A stretch of 64,000 nt of DNA. Origin: Gentiana macrophylla. Its lineage: Eukaryota > Streptophyta > Magnoliopsida > Gentianales > Gentianaceae. The notes beneath the pieces are model-generated. The model was not told the origin of the DNA. It saw only the letters and a program-made list of their open reading frames with translations, and searched no databases. The stretch spans positions 93,972,773 to 94,036,772 of the forward strand of contig CM047817.1 of NCBI GenBank assembly GCA_026214975.1. The letters are read 5' to 3'. Positions within the stretch are counted from its first letter, which is position 1; the number at the start of each line of letters is the position of its first letter. Positions 9,413-20,736 of the stretch are shown here, piece by piece. The position numbers were made by a program, and so were the translations under genes.

Positions 9413-12400
9413 GTTGGTATCAGAGAAAAGCGTCCTTTCTATCCTAGGCTTCTTTTCCTTTAAGATAAGATTCCTTTAGACCTTTTAGAACTTGAGCTTG
9501 GTGGTAATCCTCGTATGACTAAGAATCCTTAAACCGTGGTTAGGTTGCATTAGAACCATGTGAAGAGTCTTCTTGGAAGAAAGTTGAGTTGAGTCTTTGG
9601 TTCACATCTTTTATGTGATCACCTCAGGTTTTGTTCCTCCTAGGATCTTTAGTAGAAACTCTCTCTTCTTTTGAAGTTTCCAAACCGTGAATCGTCACAT
9701 AGGGTTAAGTGAAACCGCTTTAAGTAAAGCTTTGGGATCGGAGTTTTATGCCTACACCTTAAAGTCGAGGTCCTCTTGGTTGATTTCCTTTTTCCTTACT
9801 TTCCTAATGGAATGCCTTCAACTTCTACACACGAATATCTAAGTTTACTTATATCTTGGCTAACTTTGTAGAGAATGATACTTGATTCAACTCTACAAAT
9901 CCTCCACTTTATCTTTTCACCATCACTTGGTTTGAGTTCATTAACATTCTTTGACCTTTGCTTTGCTTGAGATGGATTCTATATGAACTCAATGTGTAAT
10001 TTTATTCCTTCCAAATACTCTTGATCCTTTCAACTAATAGTGTTAAAGGTCTCTTACTTTGGCACATACTTTTCATCATTCTCATGTTTGGATTTATCCA
10101 ACATGAGTGAATACTTTTGTTCCCGTGTTTCCCCTTTAACATAAGACAGTATTCCCCTACTCTAAAAATTCTGCAAATTTTCAGCAAAGTAGATTTCTGT
10201 CTTATCTACAATTTCTTTTTTTACTTCAACTCGATAATAGTTATGGATTTTTCAGAAAGTTCGTGTTTATGCCGGACACACTGTCCAGAAAATCTGCAGC
10301 AGCACCTTCACTTCTTTTTCTGTTTTGAACAAGTTAAACACCTTCAAATGATCTGAATTTTTTATATGTTTCAGATAAGACTTTTATCTACAGCTTTCCT
10401 TTTGGAATTAAGTTCAGATTCTTTTTCGTTTGATTTCAATTTGCAATTCAACTCAGTGTTTATGAATCAGAAAATTCTGACAGCTTGAGCAATAGTCAGA
10501 AATAAATGTTTTTGACCAAGTTATTTCCATCCAAAAATTACAATATTTTTATATCATCTGGGAAACTCCAGTACCTAACTCTTTTCTCTTTGGATCATGC
10601 TCAAAATCCTTTTCGTTTGGGCTACAAAAGTCGATAATGACAGGGCTGGAGTAAATATCATACACAGCAACCTAAAAGGAATTCTCACCTCTTTGACTTA
10701 GGGTTTGGGCTAAGAGGGTAGTAAGTTATGATTTTCATGTTTTAGGAGTTCCTCGAAGCCCGATCTCCTTCTGAGTTAAACCTTTTAGTAGGATGTTTGT
10801 AAAGCTAACATTATAGTTCTTTTGCAGTTGTAAACAAGAACCAAGATGCTATCCTCCAGCATGCCACGTTTGTTATTCAAACCTTCTCTTGCCCTTTTGT
10901 AATTATACCTTATATGGTATTTTTATTTCTCATGTAATCCTTCATCTGAGAACTTCAAATCTTTTTCACATGTTGTCTTGACTTACCTCATAAACATATC
11001 TCCGTAAGCCCTTCTTTTGAACAAATTCATTCTTTCTTACCTTTCAATTCAAGAAACAAACTCTCTTCAAAGTTCTTTGAACCTTTTAATGTCGAAACAT
11101 TCTTTTACTTGTGTTTACTCTCGGCTCCCCTCTTAAGGATAGTGTCGATATTGTAACTATTTCACCTAATCTTTGCCTTCCTTTAAGGTATGCATATCTT
11201 CTTTGTCTTTGGTCAAATCTTTAAGCCTATCATGACATTCCTTTTCGAGTTACTTACCTTTAATCTTCTAGCAATTTATGCTACACCAGTTTCAAGCAGA
11301 AAGTAGTCTTTGCAAAGGTGCCTTCTGAACCTATCTAGCCAACCAACTTTTGAGTTCCTAAACTTTTGATCTCCATTTCAGATTATTGTACCTTGTACCC
11401 TTCAGTTTTAACTCTCTTTCAGGCCATTCAGAGCCATGAACCGCCATGTACACCTTTTGACTTCCCATCGTCTGTATTGGCGTTCCTACTACAATTTTGT
11501 CATACTGGTTGAAAGTCCATTTTATTCTAACCTTTGCATTCCCACACGAGGAATAACCTTGAGCATTTATTCTTTGGCAAAGGTTACTATTCCTCTCGAG
11601 TAGTGCAACCTTGAACCGTTGATTTGAATCGTCAAATATCGTTTATACTTCCTTTGAAAGTTTGAATTAATTCTTTGAAACCAAACCTTATCCGACAATT
11701 CTTAAGTGTCGTTTAGTCTTCATTCAAAATCTTGCTTGCCGCTTACTTATTCAAACTTTTGATACTCCCTTACAATTTCTTGAGGGAAATTTCTAATTCT
11801 TTTAAATCTTTAAACAACCCCTCTTTGACTCATCGCAAACTTGGACACTTCTTGACAAGTGTTTATTTTATTCTCGAGACCTTTTGGTGTACTCGTTTTC
11901 CCTCCATAGCTACTTCATGTTGAGATTCTTATTCTCTTTTGATTTCTAAATTCCTTTTTAGCCCTTTTGGTGCTCGACCTTGCACCTTTATTTTGTTTTC
12001 TGTTGTGTGATGTTTCCTCTACTGAAACTCATGTGAATCAAGATTTTCCTAGTTCGCCAACATCCATTTTGTTAACCAAGTGTTTAACAATCAAGGTCAC
12101 CTGCCTAATGTCCTCAAGTTTAGCATTCTCTTTTCTTTGCAGTTAATATTTCCAAGTCCATCAGGTGATGTTTCTTTTAACGTCTCCGCTTTATTAAAGC
12201 TTATATGAAAGCTCATTACCATCATTTTCAGTTGCCTCTGAAGTCTTTGTAGACCACCGTATCTTGCAGAATTCCACTCCCTCAAAAGAATTTCATATGC
12301 AAGGTGTTCCTTTGTTTTCCTTACGGTGGCTATCTTTTGTATTATGATACAATTGCCTCATCCTTTATTTTAGAACTAACTTCAATTTTCATCAACACGG

Positions 12401-13218
12401 AATCATTTTGTTCTGCTTGTAACCCAAGCAACCTTCCTTATTCCAAGTGCATTGTATCCTTCCTTGGCTTACCTAGTTGACATACCACCCTGGTACTCAA
12501 CTTGTCACCTTTCAACTTCTTATATTTTCCAAGCTAACCCTAATAGGCACAAGTTCTCCATCCCCAAGAAGTCTCAGAAGTCTTTCAGCCGGGATCCTTG
12601 CCGTTCTTCAGCAAGCTTGTGGTGCCATGATGGTAGTTGAGATCGAAGGAAGTCAAGTATACCAGGAAGCTGTGAGTCAGTTGGGAAGCTCAAGCACTCG
12701 TGACATAGGTCGGCAAGAGCAAGCAAAGAGTGGTAAAGATCCAGGTTGTCTCCGGTTACAAGTCGGTGGTGGAGCCAAACCAAACAATGGTCACGAGTTA
12801 GATGAAGATGACAACCTTTGGCATCGAATCACTTTAGGTTCCAATTGCGGAAGATTGGGAAGGACAAAGAAGAATGAAAACCATGAGATGACACTTGCGC
12901 TTCATCTCGGAGCAACCAAGATGTATGGGAATTGGAACAAGATCTTGCTTTCATGAAGATAGAGATGGAAGAACGCGAGTTTCTGGGATGAAGTGGAGAG
13001 GCAGCAGATTACGAGACCGAAGTTGATACAGCAACCAACAAAAAAGATTGAAGCGGATCATCGCCACCTCGAAATAGCTCAAAACAAGTGGAGCAGATGG
13101 AAGAAGGAGAAGAAGACTGTAAGAGCTAGAAGACGAAACGCCCGCAAAGACCGTAGAGTTCAAGTACCTCTCGGTTACATTCGAGTTTCGAGGCGAAACT
13201 CCTCTTAAGGGAAGGAAT
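9413..13218 (+). other. Element A interior, no recognisable protein
   Basis: After the PBS the interior is pyrimidine-rich and full of stops. From about 12590 to 13200 it becomes purine-rich and more open, with a 159-residue frame at 12477-12956. That frame contains QEAVSQLGSSSTRDIGRQEQ, with no zinc knuckle or catalytic motif. The last part, ending in TTTCGAGGCGAAACTCC before the polypurine tract, resembles the extreme 3' end of chromovirus pol by position only. I treat it as non-coding or a deeply decayed gag-pol. Confidence 0.6.
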
Positions 13219-15456
13219 GTAACATCCCGACTTTTCGTAAAAAGGGTAAAATAGTCATTGGGCGTATTTACTATGACCTAATTATTATTTATCCTATTTA
13301 TTTGATTAAAAGGATTTAATTAAAAGGATTTAGCAATTAATTATAACGGGTTTAATTATTGGCTATAAATAGAGATAATCTCAATTATTCCCTCATTATT
13401 TTCACACGATATTTTGACAAAAATAAAAGAGGAACGGCGCATCGAGAAGACAGACGCAGAGAGAAAGCGAAATTATAGGCATCAACCGTGTGATCAATCC
13501 GTTCATCCGCTCAAGATGCCGCAGAGAGAAAAAGTGATCGCTATGAGGAGACGCAACTTTCAAAATAACATCTCTCAATTTCGTAAGTTTTCGTTTAGCC
13601 TTAGTTTTTCGTATTCATAGAGTTCGATTCTTGAAAAATTCGTATCTTTTAATCCGTAGCTCTGCTTTTACCAGCCATGAGTAGTCGAAACGATCGCCTT
13701 GGAACGTAGATTGTTCTAAAAATAGTTTTGTGGCAGTTAATCCAGGTAATTTGCAGTTTATGGCACTTTTTCAGTTTCGTTTTTAAAGGAAAAATAGGAT
13801 TTTTAGGGTTCTTGTTGATTGCATAGGTTTTGGGGTTGAGGATCAACAGCTGTTGCACCTGCTTGGCGTTTTGCTGTTGGTTTTGCAGGCCTTTAAGGTA
13901 AGAGGCTCTTCCTATGATTCCAATTATTGTTTATAGGGTTTAGATTATGTTCTAAGACGTTTCAATGATTAGAATGATGCTTTTTCGTTGATCAAAGGAT
14001 CATATATGCTATGGTATGGTTAGGCATGTTTATCTACGTTTACTGCATTGTGAGGGTTATAGTGAGGGCAAACTTGTTTGGGTTTGTGTAGAAACGATAG
14101 AGTGCGAAAACCGATTTTTGTGCAATCGGGACCTTTTTTGCGCGCGATCTATCCGTGCGGATGTTTCACTTATCCAGACGGATAATTCACTGATTTGTGA
14201 ATTGAGGGTTACGTGGAGAGTTGTCCGTCACGGACAACCCCATTTATCCGTCCGGATAGAGGCTAGCAAAGTGTTATATTCTTTTTATGTGATTTAAGCT
14301 ACGAGATGAGTTCTTAATGTTACCTTTGATCCAATAACACTAAATGAACATGAACAAAGCCCTGAATTAGCTTTTGATGCGTTTAGTTCCGGCACCACAT
14401 GGATTCCCTAAAAGATGAAGTGTGGGACCGTCGAAAGCTTTGGATTTGCCTTGTGCTTCGATAAGCTAGAGTTTATCGATGTCTGTGTAATTGCTAGGAC
14501 TTGTCCGTGTCTAGTGGTCTAAGTAATGCAGTAGGAGATGTGAGGGAGCTTACTTGAAAACACTTAGGTGGCTAGTTAAACATTTAATCAAACGTATGTG
14601 TTAGTTTAAAATCTTAAACATCATGCAATGCTTGGTAAGGCATAGTACAATATCGCGATGTGTTCTCTCGACTAGACAAAGTAGATTGTACCCACGCCGG
14701 TCAATCGATTGGCGGATAAAGCGTCTGGTGCACTCGCGGTCATCACACTATCGGGACTCGAGATATTCCCGGGCTACTAGAGCGTGTCTCTAAGTAGGTT
14801 GCACCCAGCCTGTCCTAGTACATCCTATTACTAGGCGTAGTGCCCTTGTTATTCATGATGTAACAAAGATAAGCTAAGTTAGAAACGTGTAGTCATGACG
14901 TGTCGATGGGCATGAAGTGAACCCTAGATTGAGTCGGTCACACATAAACAACTAATCGATTTAATATCTATCCTTTATAAATATTAATTGTTGTCATAGC
15001 TTCTCACTTTTACTAAGTACTTTGTACTTACCTCCTTTGCATTTTATTTTTGTGTGCATTGTGGGGTGAGAAGACGAGCAGTTAGACCAAGTGTAGATTT
15101 ACGGCTTTTGAAGACTTGAAGTCTTGACGGAGCTTCTAGTTCTTTTTCTTTGTAGAGGTTGTACTAGACTAGTTGTTTTTCTTTTCTTGGATTTGTTGTA
15201 CTTCTACTTTTAAGACCTCGTATTGTATAAGTCTTTGGGTTATTCGTCGTTGTAATTTATATATCCATCTTTAGTATGGTTACTTTCTATTCATAGTAGC
15301 TTTTATGTTTTTACCCGAGTCCTTTTAGCTTCCGTTTGCTTTATTTTGATACGACGACGTAGAGGCTTGCGTATAATATTAGATTTATTTAATGCTATAC
15401 GCGCCGAACGTTTCTCTTCCGGATAAGGGCTCGGTATCCGGGAGCGGGGCGTTACA
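13219..15456 (+). repeat. Element A 3' LTR
   Basis: This is a 2238-bp copy of 7169-9412, starting directly after the polypurine tract AAGGGAAGGAA and followed by the target duplication GTCCA. A TATAAATAGAG box is near 13363. Confidence 0.93.
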
Positions 15457-15461
15457 GTCCA

Positions 15462-16010
15462 CTCCATTTCAAACGTCTCATTGCTGCTTTAAATCAGAAG
15501 ACTGGGTTTGCTGATTTCTCTCCTTCTCTTCTCCAATCTTCAATTCACTACAAGTAAGCTCTTGCTCTCCTTTCATATTTTTATTTCATTTCCTTTTCGT
15601 TGATGAGGGCATCAACCCCATCTAATTCTTCTATAGAAGAATTGTTCACATCTAAGTTTGAAACTGAGGTAGAGAGACCCAGAACTAGGCGGTTTGAATT
15701 ATGTCGTAAAAGATTTTCCACCAGACTAAATGTCTGTTTTGATCTCTACATTGTTTTATTTTATTTTTTTTAAATATGTATATTATTCGATCATATTTCA
15801 TGAGTTATGATACAACAAATGTTTGTTTTTTGTTTTTTTGGTCAGAATTAGAACTGTAAATAGTGACAATTTATTTTTTTAGTGGATAAATAGTGATATT
15901 ATGCAATTAATTTTTTTTTTTTTTTTTGATAGAGCAATTAAAAATTGAAACGGATGATATTGAATTGAAAATAGAAGTGTTAAAAAAATGAAAGGAAAAA
16001 CAATATATAT
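15462..16010. other. No gene; older element remnant and F-box upstream flank
   Basis: The first 100 bp continue the sequence interrupted by element A. A short open stretch near 15603 (MRASTPSNSSIEELFTSK) has no recognised homolog. At 15911-15927 a T run is followed within a few bases by GCAATTAA, which also occurs just before the run (about 15902). This may be another tiny poly(A) insertion. Confidence 0.3.
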
Positions 16011-16130
16011 ATAAAATCCTAAAACTACTAGCTAGGGTTCTTTACATTTCCTTCTCTTTGCCGCCTGCGTCTGCCCAGTTAATTAAGGAGCAACGAATTT
16101 TCTCCTTAGAATTAAGGTAATGTTCTATCA

Positions 16131-17277
16131 ATGTCAAATTCTTATTTTCCTGATGATATAGTGATTCTTATCCTTGTTAGATTGCCACTAAAATCTATTT
16201 CCCGATTTAAGAGCGTATCGAAATCGTGGAGTGCTTTGATTTCAAGCCCAGAATTCGCTAAGTTGTATGTGAAACTAAACATATTAGTTTATGGTGATAT
16301 TTACCGCGATCCAATACACGCGTTAGATTTTTCAATCACTGGGGAGAACTTAGATTTAAGTTGCAAAATTCAGCAGCTCCGCCACCCTTTTGAAAACCAT
16401 CCTATGAAATGGACAGCCCCGCGGTTCAATATCGTAGGTTGTTGCCATGGTTTACTTTGTCTAATTCGTCTTAGGGATCATTATGGAAATGAATATGCTA
16501 TTTCTTTGTGCAATCCACTTACAAATTTATCTTGGGATATACCTTTATATGGGTATGATGATCCTCAAATGAAGAGGAGAAGAATTTCCTTTTATGGTTT
16601 CGGATATGATGATATTCATGACGACTACAAGGTTATGATAGCAACCGAGCATGATGATTCCTATAATGAGTATGTGTATGAAGTCTACAATCGAGATCCA
16701 AATCATGGAGTAGAGAAAATCATTAATTCAAAATCGTTGTAGTTACATTCACCTGCAGGGAGTATGTGGCTCTACGATGGGGTCTTAGTTAATTGTGCTT
16801 TACATTGGGCCATTCGTTCCTATGAGTATGATAAGTCTTACATTCTAGCTTTCGATCTCGAGCGGATAAACATAGGTATATACCATTACCTCGTATCGTA
16901 GAGAAATATTATGGGTTGAGATTGGGTGCTTTGAATGATGGCGTTTTGGTTTTAAGCCATGGAACCTACGATCATATCGACATTTGGGTCATGAAGGATT
17001 ACGGTTTGAATGATTCGTGATTCATATAGCTATACCAAATATTTCATATGGCGAGCACTTAGCACCCATGGCTATTTTCGAGGGTAATGATGAAAGAAAA
17101 ATTATCTTTCACGTTTGTGGAGAAGGGAAAGTTTTATTGTATGATTTAGTTAACCATCGAGTTATGAAGTTCATAACTATTCCGGGACATGGTGGCTCTC
17201 ACTTTTACTTTCCATTCATCGGCAGTCTTTATAGAAGAGTACATGAAGAAAATACTTCGCCCCTATTGGAAGACTGA
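16131..17277 (+). pseudogene. F-box protein gene, copy 2, with frame breaks
   Basis: The ATG at 16131 opens a clean 203-residue N-terminal half: an F-box (residues 4-45, LVRLPLKSISRFKSVSKSW), then the start of the FBA-type region with NIVGCCHGLLCL, ISLCNPLTNLSWDIPLYG and FYGFGYDDIHDDYKVMIA. The frame is lost at 16690 (AATCGAGATCC, one base shorter than the same site in copies 1 and 3). SMWLYDGVLVNCALHW (about 16760-16810) reads in the original frame. It breaks again at 16857 (GATCTCGAGCGG against GATCTTAGAACGG) and at 17013 (GATTCGTGATT). The C-terminal part (17017-17277) is intact and ends LEED-like acidic. About 120 bp of upstream sequence is shared with copy 1. An intact product would be an SCF substrate receptor. 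Real decay and assembly error are both possible. Confidence 0.85.
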
Positions 17278-17300
17278 GGCCAGTAATTTTAAATATTCAG

Positions 17301-17405
17301 TGTTGCGGCTTCCATTGGATTGCTGGTAAGAATAAAGCTCTTAATTACCAATGTTGCGGCTTCCATTGGATTGCTGGTAAGAATAAAGCTTTTAATTACC
17401 ATCAC
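17301..17405. repeat. Two-copy 51-bp tandem duplication
   Basis: TGTTGCGGCTTCCATTGGAT with its following 31 bp repeats at 17301 and 17352 with very few differences. It lies just after the F-box copy 2 stop. Confidence 0.85.
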
Positions 17406-17639
17406 TTGGAAGGTAGGATTGGTTAATTAGTTGGGGCAAGTCCAATGTTGGAGGTGTAATTAGTTGTGCTAGCCGAGCTGTATCCTGCACCTTAAAGCTA
17501 GTAGACAAGAGTCACGGATAGGAAAATACAAGGACATGAATATGTTAAGAAAGTGAGAAAATAGTTAATATAACTAAACATGTATGTGCAAGATAAACGG
17601 ATATAGTAAAATAGGCATGTTTTTCTTATGCATTGATTA

Positions 17640-18230
17640 TGTACTACAAAGTGGTTTTCTCCTTATGTCAAAAGCATCGTTCTAAATTGTTTGTGAAATT
17701 GGATAAAGTAGATTCATGTCATGTCTTCCGACTTATGACAACCATGAATCTCACTTTTGATCTTCTTTCTCCTTTCTAAGCTTATGCATGAGCTTACTCC
17801 TCTTTTGGAATAAGAAGATATGCAGGTTGGTGATGATTCTGAGAAAGAGTTCGAAGATCATGCTTAGGATTGTAGCTTATGGAGTTTATGTTCTAGTTTA
17901 TTGTTTCAGTAGTTTTGAATAAGACATTGTTGTCAATGGTTACAGCTGTTCCTTTCTTTTTAGTCATGGATGTTAATTTTGGATTCTAGAAATTGTTTCA
18001 GTTGTTTATGACATAGTTTGACAGCAGTAAATTTCTTGATGATCGGAGTGGTATGTCGTAAGACCATGAGGGTCTAGTTCCCGAGTCTTTGGTTTATTTT
18101 CTTCCGCATTTATTGTTATTTACTCTGATGACGTAAGGCTTACGTGAGGTTTAGGGTTTTCTCTATGTCACGTGTCGTATGTTCCATTTTCCGGATAAGG
18201 ACTCGTTGTCCGGTACGGGGCTGTGCAATA
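17640..18230 (+). repeat. Degenerate Tekay-like LTR 3' portion
   Basis: The order of phrases resembles the 3' half of the element A LTR: CGAGTCTTTGGTTTATTTTC, a TGACGTAAGG-type phrase, TCCGGATAAGGACTCG and GTCCGGTACGGGGC. Compare TTCCGGATAAGGGCTCGG and CCGGGAGCGGGGCG in element A. Ends and TSD cannot be read, so this is an old, diverged copy. Confidence 0.4.
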
Positions 18231-18329
18231 ATTCTTGGAGTTCTGTTTGGGTGTACTTACTTTTAGCTTTATAGTGCTTGGCTTTCAAGATGTTGGGTTT
18301 ACTTGGTTGGTCTTGTAATGCTTGATTTT

Positions 18330-18478
18330 GGGAAAAATTGCAAAAATAGCCCTGTAATTTGGCCTCCAAAGGATTTTAGGAGGGCAACTTACAGGACTGT
18401 TTTTATAATTTTCCCCTTGATTTTGAGAGGTTGAAGGCCAACTTACAGGACCATTTTCGCAATTTCCCCCTCGATTTT
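18330..18478. mobile_element. 86-bp MULE-type MITE with a duplicated end
   Basis: 18330-18415 is almost entirely two inverted arms (GGGAAAAATTGCAAAAATAG and its imperfect inverse), bounded by CTTGATTTT at 18321-18329 and 18416-18424. A second arm follows and ends at 18469 before CTCGATTTT (18470-18478). The 9-bp flanks fit a Mutator-type target duplication. Confidence 0.65.
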
Positions 18479-18499
18479 TACTGTCTTAATTAAATTAAT

Positions 18500-18960
18500 T
18501 TGTTCAGCCGGTTTGCTTTTTAATATTTACATGTTTTGATAAAAAATAATTATCGTGTTCTATCTTAAACCAAATCTGTAAAATACAGCGAATCTGTAAG
18601 TGAGTTACCCTGAAGTTTGTTACTTTTTCCTTGTATTCACCTAAAACTATAAAGCTTTTTTTTCTTTGAAAATAGCATCAACATGTTTAGCTTGAAAAAT
18701 GAATTTATTCCTAGTCAACCAACCACAAGCACCATAATTTATGTTCTGATTATCTTCTAATACAGTTGCGGTTGGTAATGACCACAAGTTGTATATGCAA
18801 TCCAACTTAAACTGGAAAAGTATCGGGTCGGATGTACTACATTGACAAACAAGATCGATCCCACAAGGAATTGAGTATCACAATCACATTCAAGAGAAAT
18901 ACACTATAATTATTGATATTAATCGTATCTCATTAGAAGAGGACATTGGTAGCCTATTCC
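18500..18960. other. AT-rich stretch, nothing recognised
   Basis: No exon or element ends were seen. Confidence 0.4.
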
Positions 18961-18967
18961 AGACTAA

Positions 18968-19152
18968 TTAAATTGTTGGGTTTTCGGTTATTGCGAGAGT
19001 GTTTTAGATGCAACTTGATGAATTCCGGGCTTGAAATCAAAGCGTTCTATGATTTCGATACGCTCCTAAATCGCAAGAGTGATATTACCGGCAATCTCTG
19101 ATTTCGATCACAGAAGAAATTGTGGATCGTGTGCTAAATAATATTTCGACAT
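18968..19152 (-). pseudogene. F-box N-terminal relic
   Basis: On the minus strand an ATG at 19152 opens MSKYYLAHD. After a frame break the sequence gives RLPVISLLRFRSVSKS, a stop, and NALISSPEFIKLHLKHS. This is the same F-box and flank as the three longer copies (RLPLKSISRFKSVSKSW and ALISSPEFAKL). The homology ends near 18968, so only the first 60 or so codons remain. It is a truncated, inverted family member. Confidence 0.75.
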
Positions 19153-19240
19153 TGATAAAATACTTTGTTTAATTCAATTGAGAAATTTTCTTTTCATCAA
19201 CTAAGGAGACGTATGATTTTATGCAAGACAATGAATATAT

Positions 19241-19340
19241 GGTTATTTGTTTATAAGAACCAGTTTTAAGACTTACTTAGGTATTTAGGACACATTAAAA
19301 ATATCATTGATATGATTATAAAGACCAAATTACCCCTCCC
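19241..19340 (+). repeat. MULE terminal-repeat-like sequence
   Basis: GGTTATTTGTTTATAAGAAC, GACTTACTTAGG and TTAGGACACATTAAA match the terminal sequences at 38310-38400, 24450-24545 and (inverted) 34905-35000. No partner end was found nearby. Confidence 0.45.
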
Positions 19341-19372
19341 TTTAAACATTCCAGTCGTGTAGCCCAGCCTTT

Positions 19373-19700
19373 GAAGCTTCTTCGAGAAAATACATTTTCA
19401 GGTCGTTTTAACACTCCTTATTTCATATCAGGTCGAGTCAGACCTGACATTTTTTTAAAGTCCCCATTTGAAAATTTCAATTTTCGCCCCGTTGAAAATT
19501 CCCCTAGCCCGTTGAAAATTCAACAGGCTAGGGTAAAAATTCAACATTGCGAGGGTGAAATTCAAAGGCGGGGGGAATTCAACGGGGCGAAGTTGAATTT
19601 TACAACGGGGGACTTAAAAAAAATGTCAAGTGTGACCCGACCTGACATGAAATAAAGAGTGTTAAAACGACCTGCAAATGTATTTTCTCAGCTTCTTCTC
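19373..19700. mobile_element. Fold-back MITE, copy 1
   Basis: Two arms of roughly 90 bp are inverted copies: the left has AGGTCGTTTTAACACTCC and TCAGGTCGAGTCAGACC, the right the inverse ending GTTAAAACGACCTG. The interior is itself palindromic, with repeated GTTGAAAATT/AATTCAAC. An imperfect 16-bp direct repeat, ATTCCAGTCGTGTAGC and ATTCCAGTCATGTAGC, stands at 19348-19363 and 19703-19718. Copy 2 is at 35333-38044. The open frame across it is a by-product of the repeat. Confidence 0.7.
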
Positions 19701-19783
19701 GGATTCCAGTCATGTAGCAACAGCAGTATCTTATTACATCGAATGCTTTCCGGCGGCCGTTGCTCGGTAATCTTCTCCCTCTG

Positions 19784-19874
19784 ATGTCATCTACTTCACT
19801 TTCCTCGATTCGATTGAATCCGTTTTCGGTTAGAGCTATTGCCACTTCTGCTTCACAGCCAGCTCCAGTTCCAG
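19784..19874 (+). CDS. Orphan first coding exon, transit-peptide-like
   Basis: An ATG at 19784 opens MSSTSLSSIRLNPFSVRAIA and runs to a donor site CCAG|GTAAAC at 19875. The peptide is rich in Ser, Arg and Ala and lacks acidic residues, as plastid or mitochondrial targeting peptides are. No second exon is recognisable before the LTR at 20737. It may be the stump of a gene destroyed by insertions, or a captured exon. The family is unknown. Confidence 0.35.
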
Positions 19875-20149
19875 GTAAACTTGGAACTTTCCATCCATCA
19901 TATTTTATGTAGTTGTTGCGTTGATCAGTTGATTTCATCTTGATTGAAGTCTTGAAACTCTGATTCTTGTTGTTGTTTCGGGTGGTTTTGGAGGGTGGCT
20001 GAAACTGTGAATACAGATTTGGAAATTGGGGAAGAAAGTTTGAGAAGTGATTGAGTTTGAGAAGGGAAAGTGAGAGGAGAGATGGAGAGATTGTTGGGGA
20101 GCTTGAATGCAGAAACAGGGTTTGGTTAGGAGAAGAGATTCCATTTGTT

Positions 20150-20736
20150 TACAGATGTTGAAGATGAGAACTTTGAGTGCATAAGATGAGTTCGATCATT
20201 TGCATCAATGGTCTTTTCTTTTATTTCATGTATGTCTCTTCCAGACTTTCAGTAAAAAGACTAGTTATCTAGTCACGTCAGTGTCGACGACACATGATGT
20301 GAACATAGGGGGTACATGCTCTATATGATAGATACAGTTAGATTATTCTAATAAATGATTGGATCATTGAATAAACAATAAAGATTTTTCTTAAGTATCT
20401 TTGGAGAACAATAATTTAAAAGCTTGTCTAATTAGGTTTTGACCTAAATAGAAACGGATACACTAATTCTGGTTTCTAATCAGATATAGATTATCGAAAG
20501 TCGTTTTTTTAGATTCGTGTATATTCTTGAAGGGGAATTCATTCTTTCAAGTATGATTTCGGAACAACTTAAGAAGTAGTTCCCATCAAGATAATCCTTT
20601 CAAAATGTTTGATATACATTAGCATTAAATGTGACGGTGGATTTGACCCATTTGTTTTAAAGCAAGTGGGAGATTGTAGTGGAATATGGAGTGCTCTAAA
20701 ATCAATCCATAATGCCTTTACGGGCAAGTGGGAGAT
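20150..20736 (+). other. Retroelement interior remnant ending in a polypurine tract
   Basis: This is stop-rich AT-rich sequence with no protein. It ends with GGCAAGTGGGAGATTG directly before the LTR at 20737, a typical polypurine-tract position; a second AAGCAAGTGGGAGATTG lies at about 20661. The left limit is unknown. Confidence 0.5.

Larger units (their letters stand above)
7169..15456 (+). mobile_element. Element A: complete non-autonomous Ty3/gypsy-type LTR retrotransposon
   Basis: Two LTRs flank a 3.8-kb interior, with a perfect 5-bp target duplication GTCCA at 7164-7168 and 15457-15461. LTRs start TGTAACATCCCGAC and end GGGGCGTTACA. One base after the 5' LTR lies a primer-binding site, TTGGTATCAGAG (9414-9425), complementary to the 3' end of initiator tRNA-Met. 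A polypurine tract, AAGGGAAGGAA, abuts the 3' LTR, preceded by TTTCGAGGCGAAACTCC. That phrase, the LTR termini and the PBS are typical of chromovirus (Tekay/Del) elements. The interior encodes no recognisable gag, protease, RT, RNase H or integrase. It presumably depends on proteins supplied by a relative elsewhere in the genome. Confidence 0.9.

Noticed and set aside
12477..12956. 159-residue frame as a host gene
   Set aside because: It lies inside element A, has no recognised domain or introns, and overlaps open frames in other phases. It is kept only as a feature of the element interior.
19600..20144. Minus-strand frames of 112 and 69 codons
   Set aside because: They overlap the fold-back MITE and run antisense to the better-formed exon at 19784-19874, and neither shows a known motif.
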